DNA of 64,000 nucleotides from Styela clava (Eukaryota; Chordata; Ascidiacea; Stolidobranchia; Styelidae). Below the pieces are notes generated by a model, which worked only from the letters and a program-made list of their open reading frames with translations, was not told the origin of the DNA and did no database searches. Positions 22,520-34,600 of this stretch are shown one piece after another. The position numbers and the translations under genes are program-made. Position 1 is the stretch's first letter, and each line of letters begins with the position of its first letter. The DNA lies in the NCBI RefSeq assembly GCF_964204865.1, contig NC_135264.1, positions 4,928,001 through 4,992,000 on the forward strand, in the 5' to 3' direction.

Positions 22520-23310
22520 AATGAAGTAGAAGCATATTGCCTTCGTACTAGAGACATCCGAGTATGTTTGATCGGCCAGAAGACAACATTTTTCTAATCA
22601 GAGTTGATATACAACTTTCTGTTTATTGATGCATGTTCCAATCAAAGCCATGTATATACGAGAAGTAGTGCATGCCCGTGCTACTGATTACAGTTTATTC
22701 TCTTTGCAAAAATGCCTATTGGGCTACAGTGACGAGAGAAATGTTGTGGACCAGTACATAAACACTTGTGGGAGTAAAAGCGTATTTTTGTATATAGTAT
22801 GAACAAGTTTAATTTCATTTATCAATAGTACAAAGGATTTGGCCATTTGTTTTTGATCGAGTGCCGTCGAAAGAAGACGAAAACATGTGGTATTTATCCA
22901 AATTGTAACAAAATTTATACTTTGCGACAATCAACGTTATTGTTAGGCCTAATGCTAATATATTTCGTTCATCTCAACTGACGTATACACCACGCCTTCA
23001 ATGGGAAATAATGAAGACGTGTCCGTCGTTTCCCACCAAACTCAATTTTTATGGAAGACGGTGTGACGCGTACACTAGGAACGTAAGTCAAATATTGATG
23101 TATTTCAAATAAAGAATACTTTTTAACATATAATATTCAATTAGAAGTAAGCATTTGGGTACACTCGAAACCATTTATTGCTTGCATCTATTACATCGTA
23201 AAAATTTATTTGTATCTTAGTGAAATGGTAATGGTAAATGGCCTATAAAAATTTGTTCACTAGGTAACTGCCGGTAAACTATAGGGCAAGCTTATATCAT
23301 GGCATTTTAT
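22520..23310 (+). pseudogene. Exon remnants of a second CILP-like gene
   Basis: Three plus-strand patches match exons of the CILP-like gene at 28605-36552, in the same 5'-3' order. Near 22530-22556, GAAGCATATTGCCTTCGTAC matches the first found exon (36511-36552). Near 22650-22765, ATACGAGAAGTA through GAGAGAAATGTTGTGGACC matches the Cys-rich exon (35787-35942), but one A of AGAAAATG is lost and most cysteines are gone. Near 23262-23305, ACTGCCGGTAAACTATAGGG then CAAGC matches the exon encoding TAGKLYGKR. A shared intronic CATTTATCAATAGTACAA follows the second patch. Frameshifts and missing exons show it is dead. This points to an old inverted or separately oriented duplicate of the gene. Confidence 0.6.
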
Positions 23311-23329
23311 TACATCTATTTTACTATCG

Positions 23330-23660
23330 CTACAAGTTGTATATTATATTTCAATCAATAGCCGTGTTAAAGTTTGTGCAAGTGTGAGCACACCGACCCA
23401 ATTCGTCAACGAACAATACCACCATCATACAAAAATGCTTGTCAAACTAACTGTGACGCGAGTAATGGTAAATTGTATCAACTTCAATTTTATAAGTATG
23501 ACTGACTGACAATGGCCAAACAATAAAAATGGTTCACTGAAGAGAACTTTTCAATGTTTTTGATGTAACCAGCACATTTCTCATGTTACCAATGATCAGC
23601 TGTTGTGAACATTATGACATATAGTAATAGATTGCAGCTTATTGTACAATATATTCATGT
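23330..23660. repeat. Dispersed repeat family member, no minisatellite
   Basis: Shares TTTCAATCAATAGC, CAGCACATTTCTCATGTTA, GATCAGCTGTTGT and 'AGATTGCAGC' blocks with the copies at 20641, 25620 and 45900. It is the shortest copy and stops before the minisatellite. Confidence 0.55.
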
Positions 23661-24658
23661 AGCTATACGTGGAATAGGCCCAGGAAGAAAAAAAAGGACT
23701 TGATCGTACGATATGCATGAACGTCAGCTATATGGACCAAAACCATGCCAATGATAATAAGGAGACCCGACATATGGGCATTTTTCAAAAAATCAGAAAT
23801 TGCGTTGAAAGACGTTGACGAATTTGTAATAGCTTCAAGATTAACAAAAGATACAAAATTCAAAACTAGGAAAATTGCAGTGGAGACCAATAAAAACAGA
23901 TAATGTGGTATGAACTGCGTATGGAGGAGCACTTCAAATAAAGATTTAATTGCATAAAGGAAACCTTTCAACAAATTTGTTGCACCATTTATTAAGTAAA
24001 TGAACAAGTTGGAGGTGGAAAAGAAGTGAAAAATTATATATATTAAAAGATTTTTTATAAAAATGTCTGACCTAATAGCTATAATCCAATAAAACGTATT
24101 ATCAATATTAAAAAAATATTCACTATTCGTGAGATATTATTGACAAAAACCAACATGTATAATATCTGGAAACACTGAGCATATGATGGAAAATTGGGAA
24201 AACTATATCCCAAAGTTAAAAATATATAGAAATTTTGCTGAAAAATGATAAAACCACGAATGGACACAAATGGTGATCAGTTTGAAAATCGGCGACAAAA
24301 AAGAACAAAGAGGTACAGTTATCGAGTCGTCAATTGAATATAACGATTTGGGGAATGAGGAAAGTAAGTATTCTGTGAAAATTCTTCTGATTGTACTTAT
24401 TCGTCAAGTAAAGAGAAAGATATGTGATACTGAATACAGCAAATCAAGTAATAAAAAAAAAATCATCCCATTATATTGAAACCAAAGAATATATATATAT
24501 ATAACACAATGATGGAATACAAACCAGATAAAATGAAAAGTAATGACGGTCTGAGCACACCAAATGACAGGGAAAAAAATATCAACAAATAATGGAATCG
24601 AAGCAAAATAAAGAAACCGATTATGAAAATATACATACAGCTCTAGAAGTACTATAAC

Positions 24659-25095
24659 AGGGGTGGGGAACATTTTTTAGCATAAGAGCCGCGTGCAACT
24701 AGTCGAAAATATGTGAGAGCCGTGTAATTTTTGAAATTAGTATTATTAGAATACCGTGAACTAAAAAGGACTTTACACCAACATATAATAATATTATTGC
24801 AAAGTATATATTGCGAGGCCATATCAGAAGTAGTTGGAACCGCCAACGCAGCAACAAACATTTGATCATTGGGATGGAAGATTTAAAGTTTGACTGATTT
24901 AAATTGAATTTCACGCTACGATTTTCAGACTAAAACATAATTTGTCTTAATCATTGATGAAAACTTCTTCAACCGCTCAATAAATTAAAAAAAATTGTTA
25001 CGCTACAGTTTCTCTTAGTTAAATTTGGGCAATATATAATTATTGCTAGCGAGAAGTGCCGCATAAAAACTCCGCGGTGTGCCCATCGTTGCACT
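24659..25095. mobile_element. Non-autonomous hAT element inside the LINE relic
   Basis: The left end is CAGGGGTGGGGAACATTTTT then AGCATAAGAGCCGCG. A diverged inverse end lies near 25060-25095 (GTGCCGCATAAAAACTCCGC). A TACTATAA at the left and TACTATAC at 25101-25108 could be the decayed 8-bp target duplication. The interior has no transposase. Confidence 0.55.
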
Positions 25096-25273
25096 CAGTA
25101 TACTATACATACGACAAAAAAATAATAATATGGAAGATGACAAACAAAAAGATGAATCTCATAGCCCAGTTAGAAAAAAAAAAAAAAAAAAAAAACACTA
25201 GAAGAACAAATTTTGAAGTTACAGGAAATAAAGCACTTAAAAATATGGAAACAAGCTAAAATCTTCTAAGAAA

Positions 25274-25540
25274 ATGTCACTGTTCACACTGCCAACTTTA
25301 AATCTAAATGGAATACGTGGTAATCAGAAGGAAATATTTTTATTCATGCAATTATCAAATCAAATTGCAGAATTGAATTTTATTCAAGAGACGCATAGTA
25401 CTAATGAAGTAAAAAATAAGTGGATAAGGACTGGAGATGTGGAAATTTCTGCTTATCTAAATATTGTGGTAATGTACTATTACATAAATCAAAATTGGCA
25501 CGATTTCGAGTTTCAAAAAAAAAAGCACAAAAAGATTTGA
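25274..25540 (+). pseudogene. L1-like ORF2 endonuclease N-terminus
   Basis: The frame starts MSLFTLPTLNLNGIRGNQKE and continues to FIQETHSTNEVKNKW. These are the first two signature blocks of the apurinic/apyrimidinic-type endonuclease of L1-like LINEs: the Asn of 'LN.NG' and the catalytic Glu of 'QETH'. Similarity ends at about residue 56 and the remaining endonuclease and reverse transcriptase are absent, so it cannot work. Confidence 0.75.
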
Positions 25541-25619
25541 AGGAAGACAAGTAAAATTTTACACAATTTTAAAATTTGGGAAGTTGGTTCTTGAGGTACC
25601 TGCACAACCTGGCAGAAAA

Positions 25620-26070
25620 TGATGATGATTTAGCACGTATGCGTGATAAAAGACTTTTCGCAAATGTGAACGGCAACATCCGAATCAACGAGTTAATTAA
25701 CACCATAATAATGATATCACTTGTTCTATAACATCTGACAATTCTTCATCACACTGATTTCCAATGTGGAAGTATTCTGGAGATGGACACATGAGAAAAA
25801 CTAAATCCGATTTTTTATTCACGAGTGACATTCAGTACAATTATGGTTTAAGCAACATCGATCAAAAGACGTTTTGGAGTTTCTGTAAGACTATTTAACG
25901 CACTCAAGATATCAGATATTGTGAGACATTATATGTCTTCTTAGATTGCGACTTTCCAGATATTATATCCATTCCCCACGAGCGGCGGATTGTTTATGCA
26001 TTGTTTTCCTCACATAGACTGTACTCTGTAGACGCAACTGCATTGATACAGAATAATATATAGAGGGTAT
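25620..26070. repeat. Dispersed repeat family member, body part
   Basis: Contains AACATCGATCAAAAG, GAGTTTCTGTAAGAC, TAGATTGCGACTTTCC and ACGAGCGGCGGATTGT in the same order as 21230-21440, and leads directly into the minisatellite at 26070. Confidence 0.6.
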
Positions 26071-26420
26071 GCATGGCGGTGTTTGAAGTCACTTAAATGG
26101 CTGTATATCTCGTATATTTGATTTACTGTATATGCATTTGGCTTTGCTATGTACATTAATCAAATGACTGTAAATTAAATTAACTATCCATGCATATGGC
26201 ATTGACTGTGAATCTGTGTATGTACATTACTTGAATGGCCGTGTATGTATATTGATTTGGCTGTATATGCATAAGATATTGATCTTTGTATGTACATCAC
26301 TTATATGTCTTTTATGTGTATATTTAGTTGACTACACTTACATATGAAATTGGCTGTGCATGTACAGTTTTGAATGTCCGTAAATGTATATCTGATCGGC
26401 TGTATATGTATATCTTTTTA
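26070..26420. repeat. Degenerate minisatellite, second array
   Basis: Units built from GGCTGTATATGCAT, GACATTGGC-like and TGTACATTACTTGAATGG phrases, as in the array at 21460-21830. Units differ strongly from each other. Confidence 0.6.
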
Positions 26421-26815
26421 CCAAAGCCTTTCAGAAATAATTTTGATCTCTTGAGGCTGCAACCTCACACAGAGTGTTAAAAATTGGTATATAATGCCGA
26501 AAATTCCGGTGGTTTCTATCTATCTGACAGTGGATGTTGTTTGTAAAAATCCGTATTCGAATTGAAATGCGTATAAAATGTCATATCATGCGCAGTCGTC
26601 TACTTTCTTGCAACGTTTGACATAGGGCTTGGCCTAGGCTTAACTTGGGCGTCCTGCTTGTGAATGCTTTAACCTGCGTTCAATTTCAAATGGGATTGCT
26701 TCGTGGAAAATACTATTATTTAAATGATTTTATTGACAAGCCACGACTGTTGAAAGTTGACTTTATGATAAAATTTAATCTTAGAAGTTAAAAAAGTAAC
26801 GCAAATCAGGAAATA

Positions 26816-27302
26816 ATGCATAAGAAGCCGCAAAGAAAAGAAGGTGAGTACCCATCTCATGCTTCCACAGTAATGAGACTTATTCGTAAATTTGAAGCAA
26901 GCGGGTCTGTTGCTGATGAAGCTCGATCTGATCGACCGTCTGTAAGTAAACACTTTCTAAGAATTGTCTTAAAAGAAATTAATTTAAATATACCAACAAC
27001 CTCTACTCGCCGTATTGCGCGTCAAATCTCTGTTGCCTCAGATTACGATATGTCTCACGTTACTGTGTTCAACATATTAAAACAGTTTGGCTATAAACGT
27101 CACATTCCTCGTTTATTCCATGCCCTTTTCAAAGAGTTTTGAAAAAATGTTTAGAGCAGATCCTTCACGAATCGATGAAATCAACTGGTCAGACGAGGCC
27201 ATTTTTAAGTTAAATGCTCATTTGAATCATCATAATTGCGTTTATTGGAATGCAATTGAACAATTTTTCATCAGTTATTTTACGATTAGGAAATTTCTGT
27301 GA
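26816..27302 (+). pseudogene. Tc1/mariner-type transposase relic
   Basis: The first frame (26816-27139) carries two helix-turn-helix-like blocks: STVMRLIRKFEASGSVAD then RSDRP, and TSTRRIARQISV with SHVTVFNILKQFGYK. After a frameshift near 27130, the second frame has INWSDEAIFKLNAHLNHHNC then VYW, the region around the second catalytic Asp-type block of IS630/Tc1/mariner transposases ('W.DE..F.LNG..N..N...W'). The first DDE block and all downstream sequence are missing. A hAT MITE interrupts the right end at 27310. It would have cut and pasted DNA in the nucleus; it is now inactive. Confidence 0.7.
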
Positions 27303-27309
27303 CCTAATC

Positions 27310-27615
27310 GTAAGAGTGAGCAACCTTTAATACAGGAGGGTCAGATACATATAACTGTGTGAAACCGCGGGCCGCACTTTTATATAACTTAGGCTGTCTA
27401 GTAGTTTCATACACCAACATTTTGGTTAGTGATCTCATGACATGCGTTGTGCGCTTCGTTAGGGTATTGTAAGAGATCACAATACTCAAATAAAACTGAT
27501 TTAAAAACTTGTTTTGCGGATCGCACATCATTCAAAATCGGCATTTCTCCGCGGCCGCACAATTTTTTCTTTGTGGACCTCATTTGTCCATCGGGACGCA
27601 GGTTGCACACCCTTG
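27310..27615. mobile_element. hAT MITE, same family as 39101-39567
   Basis: The left part, GAGCAACCTTTAATACAGGA then GGGTCAGATAC, and right end, GTTGCACACCCTTG, match the better-preserved element at 39101. ACCTAATC (27302-27309) and ACCTAATG (27616-27623) are a 7/8-matching target duplication. It sits in the transposase relic. Confidence 0.75.
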
Positions 27616-27619
27616 ACCT

Positions 27620-28604
27620 AATGTGATTTGTTTTTTTGTGTGCGATGACGTCTTGTGGCGGTTCCGATTTCGCGTTATACTTGAAGATAGCCGTATCTGT
27701 AAACCTACAGATTGTATACCCGTACTACTACTTTTTGGGGTTTGTGTCCATATATTTGAGGATCGCTCACTTGTTGAATGGTGGCGGCGAGCTAGGTTGT
27801 TAAAGGACCGAATTTTTGTTCGAGTACTGCAGCATTTTTGATTAGAATTTTTTTGGACAACTGTTAGAGTATCGAGTTTTTTTAGACAACTATATATTGA
27901 CTACTACTATATCACTATATTTTTAGGGATATATTAGACATCTGTACCTTTTCTTTTATTGTGAAATCATAAGTGATTTCCTTAACAAATTCATATATAT
28001 ATATAAACTACATCCAACTATAGGTGAATACAATTTTATTAATATAACGTTTTATATCTGAATAAAGAGAATATTGCAAATAAAATACAACGAGAATACT
28101 TTACTTTCATTGATTCTATGATATGGTAAAAGTATTTAGCCCTCCTTAATTATAGGCAACTACATTTGTTTCATGTTAGTACTTCTCTTCAGCTAAGGAA
28201 AACCAGCAGATCATAAATTCATATTTTTCTGGTACCCATTATATATATAAGTTTGGCTTAGCCCGGATGACGTTTAATATAAATCACCCATCAACAACAA
28301 AGTAAATTTTCAAATTGAAATCAGTTGATGAGTCAGTTGACCGTACTTACAGCACCAGACCTAGAAACAAATTCCATAGAGCAAGAATGCAGTTCACAAT
28401 CGATTCATAATATGAGTCAAATGACAAAGTTACAAATGCAGTTGATATAATGTTGAATAATAAAATTACATTTCGGATTAATATACTTTATTCAACAGTC
28501 TTACATATATATATGTACGTATAAATGAATTCGGTGCTCTCAAGGTAAATTGAACAATGTTTATAATCTTATCACATTGTCTAAAATATCCTAAACTTTG
28601 CGGA
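27620..28604. repeat. Gene-free stretch with a dispersed 'tgtgtccatatatttgag' motif
   Basis: GTGTCCATATATTTGAGGAT then CGCTCACTTGTT (27745-27776) recurs near 58000-58025 and 59028-59056. The rest is AT-rich sequence downstream of the minus-strand CILP-like gene. A polyadenylation site for that gene is expected near 28440-28600 but cannot be fixed. Confidence 0.4.
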
Positions 28605-31600
28605 TCAATTTGGCGAATCGGCAGATGGGATAAATGCTAATGCTCCATACGCTCCGCTTAGGCATTTATTTCTTGCATCGGCTTTTGCTATAAGTGGGTG
28701 AATAGTACTCTCGCTGTGATATGTTCCATCCTCTGTTACCGCGAAATCTGTTGGTGCCTGTCCAGCGAAGCTGGATTGTCCTATCTGTGCATTGGCGGCA
28801 GTTGCCTCCTCAGATGTTCCAAACATTGCCAGATTTATTTCCATTAGTGTGTAATAAGAGTAATTGCCATTAAACGCAGGTCGAACATGTAATTCCGTTC
28901 TGTCGAAGTCTCCATCATATAGAATACTTCTGTGAATATAATAAAATATTTTCTAGAATTGTCGGTTAAAACGAAACTTCATATATATATGTGTGTGTGT
29001 ATGTGCGTTCTAAAATTTTGAAACTTTTTTCTGAATATAGATTAACAAACATCGTATCATCTGGAAATTTGTAGGTACCATGAAGCTTGCTCCAATTACA
29101 ATACCGTAATTTATAATTAGATTGGCCTTCAACGCCAGTTTATTCTCAAATCTTAGTCTGAATTAAAAATATAGAAAAAGTCATCATTCTGTTAACTAGT
29201 GCAGTTACTTACGGGCACTTGTATTCAACACATGATAGCACTCCATGAACATAAGATGTTCGCTTGCCATATAGTTTACCGGCAGTCACCGAATGAGTTC
29301 CCCCAAAGCTCTCAATATCTACTTTTTCTTCGTCTGACGGAGAAGTGTTTCGTCTTTTTCTGTTTTTCCCTTCCGACACTATAGCAATCTGCCGTAAGTG
29401 AATATATCAATTTTATTCCCACGCGACATCGACAGTAATTCTAAACTAATAAATTACGCGGTTATTAAAATACTCATTTGTAAGACATTTGTATTTTTGT
29501 ACTTCGTTTTATTGAATATCACTTTGAATATTTTTGAATCACAATTGAATATCAATAAAATATTTACCATTATTTTAGTTCAGTGCCAGCCTCAATATAA
29601 CATATGTAATTTGGCGACAAACTTTCAATTTCAATTTTATTTGGAGAGATATCAAAATAATTAACGGGCAATACAATAATCGCAAACTATTATTAGAAAA
29701 ACTACGAGTGATTTTGCGTATTCTTTGTATATTTGAATAACTAGCATTCACATCTATCGAATGTTAAATTGTACAAATTGGAAAATGATACACGAAATCA
29801 TCTATGTATATTATCGTGAAACTAAGTGATAATAATAATGTTGAACATTTCATTAAGAAATATGAATGAAAATATTAAAAAATATATATAATTGGCAAGG
29901 TGCTAAATAGCCTGAACATATTCTTGTATGAGTCCTATTGATCATAGAAAATATAACACTTACAGCCATGTAACAAGCATGGAAACTGTTCATATCTGGC
30001 CACCATGCCAAAACATCGTTTATCGCAGGTTGTTCTTTAATTTTTTCTTCATTGAATGGAATTGTATTGATTTCCTCGTCTACTGGTAGTTCCCTTGATT
30101 GAAATTTAGCTATATTATGGAACGGTTATTACCAAAACATATGAGTAATTCGCATATGGCTCATTTGATTTTTCTAATGACGACTTCTAGGAATTTTCGA
30201 AAATGTAATTTTGCGAAGTTAATTGAATTGCATTTAGATACTTTCATATTTGTTTTGACTCGCAGAGTAAAGTATGCATGGCACGGTAATGCTTTGATAT
30301 TGCATTACTTCAGATGTTTTATTGTCCTCTGAATCAGCGATGAGAATTAATTCGGAACGTATTTTCACTGGTTTTGGCAAGTTTTATTCTGATTTTTTAA
30401 AGTTTGTATAACATAAAATCGTGAATACTAAAATCGAATTGGAATGAGTTTTGGTGAATTATCCAAAGCTCACATGCACAATAGAATAGCTTTGTGTAAG
30501 TTTGGCTTTGTGTCATAAATGTCAACATATATCTATTGACGTCCTAGTCGCTATGTAACAGAAACAATCAATAAACCAAAAATAAGTATATCGTTAATGC
30601 CATTCTTTGAAGGATTGCTCCTTATATTTATTTCACCTGCTGAAGCCAAAATAAGCCTCATTGAATGCAGCATTGTAACATTCACTCCAGTCACTATAGA
30701 TGGGTCCATTCGTGTTATCCACTATGTTTTGGCCGGTTGGTATTGTAATTGTAAAACTTGTTGTTTCATCGCTAGAATAAATATTTTAAATTGTCATTAA
30801 TAATTTTGAAAACAATCTTTACAAACAAATGATATGAAAACATGATATACGTGAACTGCATGTAATATCTTTCAATAGCTATTTTGTATGAACCAAATAA
30901 TATTATTTTTAAAATTGCATATAATATGTACAAATTATTTCCAAGCACTAATATAATAAAAAATTAATTTAAGTTTGGAGAACTTTCTATCAGTTTGACA
31001 GATTTTTTTTATTTTTTTTATATTTACCTGTACCCCAGAAGAGTTTGATCTGATGCAGAAACAGTTGTGGAAACTGTACAATATCCGTCAGCTTTAATTT
31101 AAAAAATAAAACAAATTTTTTTTTAAAGGCCTCACGCAAATTGTAGTCAAATGACATCAGCTTCATTGACATCAAATAACAGAGTTCGCTCTTTTGATTA
31201 TCGTTTGCCGAAAAAACTTGAATCTATTTCTATTATAATATCAAAAGTGCAGAACAGTTGATAGCGATTTTCTCAAGTGCTCTTATGATCCAAATGACAA
31301 TATGACTTGATAAAGTACTTGAAGTAGTAGAAGTCTATGATGATATTGAGAAAATGCATATAAGATGTTGCAGTTGAATGCAACACTGTGAATATACATG
31401 TATGCCAAAGATCGTAAATTAAAGTATGAACTTGATGATTTAAGAAAGTTTTAAAGGAAGCTTGTGATATTTCAATGATTTTTCAGAATATTATATTTTC
31501 ACAGGGTTATCTTTTCTATCGCAGTTTTTTTACCATACCTGCAACTTTGACACTATTTAAAACAGTTGCATCACAAGGGACTGATACACATATTCCATTG

Positions 31601-34600
31601 TTGCCAGATTTTCTTCTTAGAAAATTCCTCCATCCCGGACTCCCAGTCGCACCAGTTCTAGCATATAGTGATGTAACATCTGCCCCGCTAACTTGGTTGT
31701 TTTCTGTTTGTGTTTGGCCCACAAATAGTCGCACTGAGTTGGATAAAAATATACAGTTTTGATTGTTTGTTTTACGACAAGGCAAACATAGAAATGCCTT
31801 TATGTTAATATATAAAACTTTATTTTTGACAAATATGCCACACAAAAAAATATATACTTTGTCGGAATGACAAGATGAGTAGATTGCATTGGATGTTATT
31901 TAGAGTTAGAATCCAAAAAATTATTCATAATTGGAAGTAAAGAAGTTTGATTTATAATTAAAAATTGTTAATTAAAAAAGTTGTAATTAAAAAAGTTACC
32001 TTTCATGTGACAATACGGAAATAATAGTTTGTCCAAATTCCAAATCCGTGTTAGATCAGTTACGTCAATACTTGCTGCTATAAAATCATTTCCTCCTCGT
32101 TTTTTTCTTCGCTTCGCAGTCGGGTCTGTGCTAGAAACCTTATTTAAAATAGACAAAGGACTGTAATGCCGTATAATTTGGAACTGTGAACCCGGGATTC
32201 TGAAATGTTAGATATTTTGGACACGAATTTGGCTAATGGGTGGTTTTGCTAGATTGTTGCAGTTAAAAATCTCTTTCATGTCTTTCTGGGACAATTGCTT
32301 CCACAGCAATAAAAAATAAAAATAAAATATCTTGAATTTTATCCGTCAACTTCAGATTCCGTCCTGATCTATATTTCAAACCCAAAATCTAGCTGTTCTA
32401 CTTAAGTTAACAATTTATATATCATTGGTCTTCGTTTCAATTTAATTCGGCATTGATCTTTCATTTGTTTCATAATATATCGCTCACTTCATGTATTATT
32501 ATATATCTAAATTTATTTTTATTGAATATTTATAAACTAACTTCTTTTTGTTTCTGTTAATGGGCTCACTACTTAGAATTAGATCATTCATACGACACCG
32601 CCCTATTTACTGGGATCTTCAAAATGGCTTCATCGCATGCAAACTAAGCAGGATATGATTGGGTTAGTTTTCCGTAATTGTATTATTTGTCCAGTCTTTT
32701 ACTGTTATTCATCGTGTTTTATGTGTTATTCACTCACCGACATTGTTGGCCCTTGTTCCCAAAAACCTGTGGCATCGTTTAAACTCCACAAACTCAAACC
32801 CTGTGTTTGACCCAAGGTCAGACTGTTTGTTCTCAAATATATTTCAACCTGACAAAGTGAGCAATAAATAGAATGTTAAAATAAAATTAATTCATTTTCT
32901 TCATCCTTAACATTTTTGGACTCATGCCATACAATTTTTTTCTGATTAAACAATGGAAACCTGTGTTTTGACAATAAAACCTGTGTAACAATGACATGCA
33001 CTTTTTTTAAATAATTGATTTGAGGTCGATTGAAAAATTAACATTTATTCAGGCCGTTCAAATAATCTGCTTTTGAAACTGTTGCTAATTGCTTATTTTA
33101 AAATTGATATATTACGGACTTAGACTAATTCAGTGCAAAAATTTATTTTATTTTGTGAATTCAGTGATACGAATTTTTGTACATACTTGACGTGCAGTCA
33201 GTGGATTTCCAGCGTCGTCCGTCAAATCAAACAACAACATTCCAAATGATGATAAAAAACCTGGTAACTGCTCTCCTTCTGTCAAAAGTTCTCCTGGGAT
33301 TGAATTTTCGCTGTCAGTTTGCGTGGGATCAATGAATTTCAATGCAAGATGTACCTTCAGAATGAATTTTTCAAAAATAAAAACAGAAAGATTCGATGGA
33401 AATGTACTCAATATTATTTATAACTCGTTATGCTTATGATATATAATATATATCAGGAATAAAGATTTTTCATTTCAGTATCAAATCCTATTACTTATCG
33501 ATCTTTAGATCCTCGCTTTCGTGAGATATCGCGTGTATCTAACAGACAGACAAACAAACAAACGAGAATATCAGTCGGAAACCGAAGACTTATCGATCGA
33601 AACTGCGGTTTCGATTTATGACTGTATAGTGACACCGCGTGTCCCATCACTAATTAATTAATAACTCGCTAATTATACGACATAAATCATCCAAAATCGA
33701 TAGGCTTCTGGTCCGATATGATATGATGAATGCACATGCAAAATTTGGAGCAGATTCAACCACGCCTTCGTGAGATATCGCGTGCATCTAACAGACAAAC
33801 AGACAGACAAACAGACAAATACCTATCAACATACTTACCGATCTTAAGATCGATAAGTAATTATGCGCAATGTTTTGTCCCATAAAACTCCTTATTCCTG
33901 GAATGTGATATAGTAACTGGTAATACTGGTAATGTGATAGTAACTGGTGTTATTAGTTGCAGCAGTATTATGGTACATGGAAAGTGCGGAAATCTGCAAA
34001 TTTATTCACAACTGTTTATCGGGAAATGAGTATACATCATACCGGATATAGAGACTACCGAACAAACTAGTATGAACCACTCGTATAAAATACAATACAA
34101 TCGTTTGTGAAGAATTGCCATTTTACTAAGGGATGGAGAGGGATTTCACAATGTACTAGATGAAAGTAATAAATTGTGTCCAGTATACTCAAGTTCTACT
34201 TATAATTACATCCTATAGCAAAGTATTCGGTATTTAAAATATCTCAATATTTTACTTACGTTTCCAGTGTACGGGGTCACACCGTCTTCCATAAAAAATG
34301 AGTTTGCGGGGAAAACAACTGACACGTCTTGATTGGTTCCTATTGATGGCACGGTGTGTCCGTCAGTTGAGATGAACATTATGGCATTAGGCTTCTTAAT
34401 GGCGTCGATTGTCACAAAGTATACATTCGTTTCACTTACTGTATTAACAACCTGTCAAGAAAAATTCACCTGGTCATTGCACTGCATAATGATTACATGG
34501 TATATGCTTGCTATTGTTAGACTTTAACGATTACATGTTATAACCACACGTAACAATAACTAAATATTGTTTTTACCTTAACTTGTCTGTAAAACTTATG

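Larger units (their letters stand above)
23690..25560 (+). mobile_element. L1-like LINE, decayed 5' part
   Basis: Broken plus-strand frames across 23690-24660 and 25100-25260 are Lys/Glu-rich, as in LINE ORF1 proteins. They lead into a recognisable ORF2 start at 25274. Stops and frameshifts are frequent. A hAT element at 24659 interrupts it. The ORF1 assignment rests on composition and position only; the ORF2 part is secure. Confidence 0.45.

Noticed and set aside
23663..24267. Two hydrophobic minus-strand frames that look like transmembrane proteins
   Set aside because: They are complements of Lys/Glu-rich LINE-like sequence on the plus strand, and have no family motif or splice sites.
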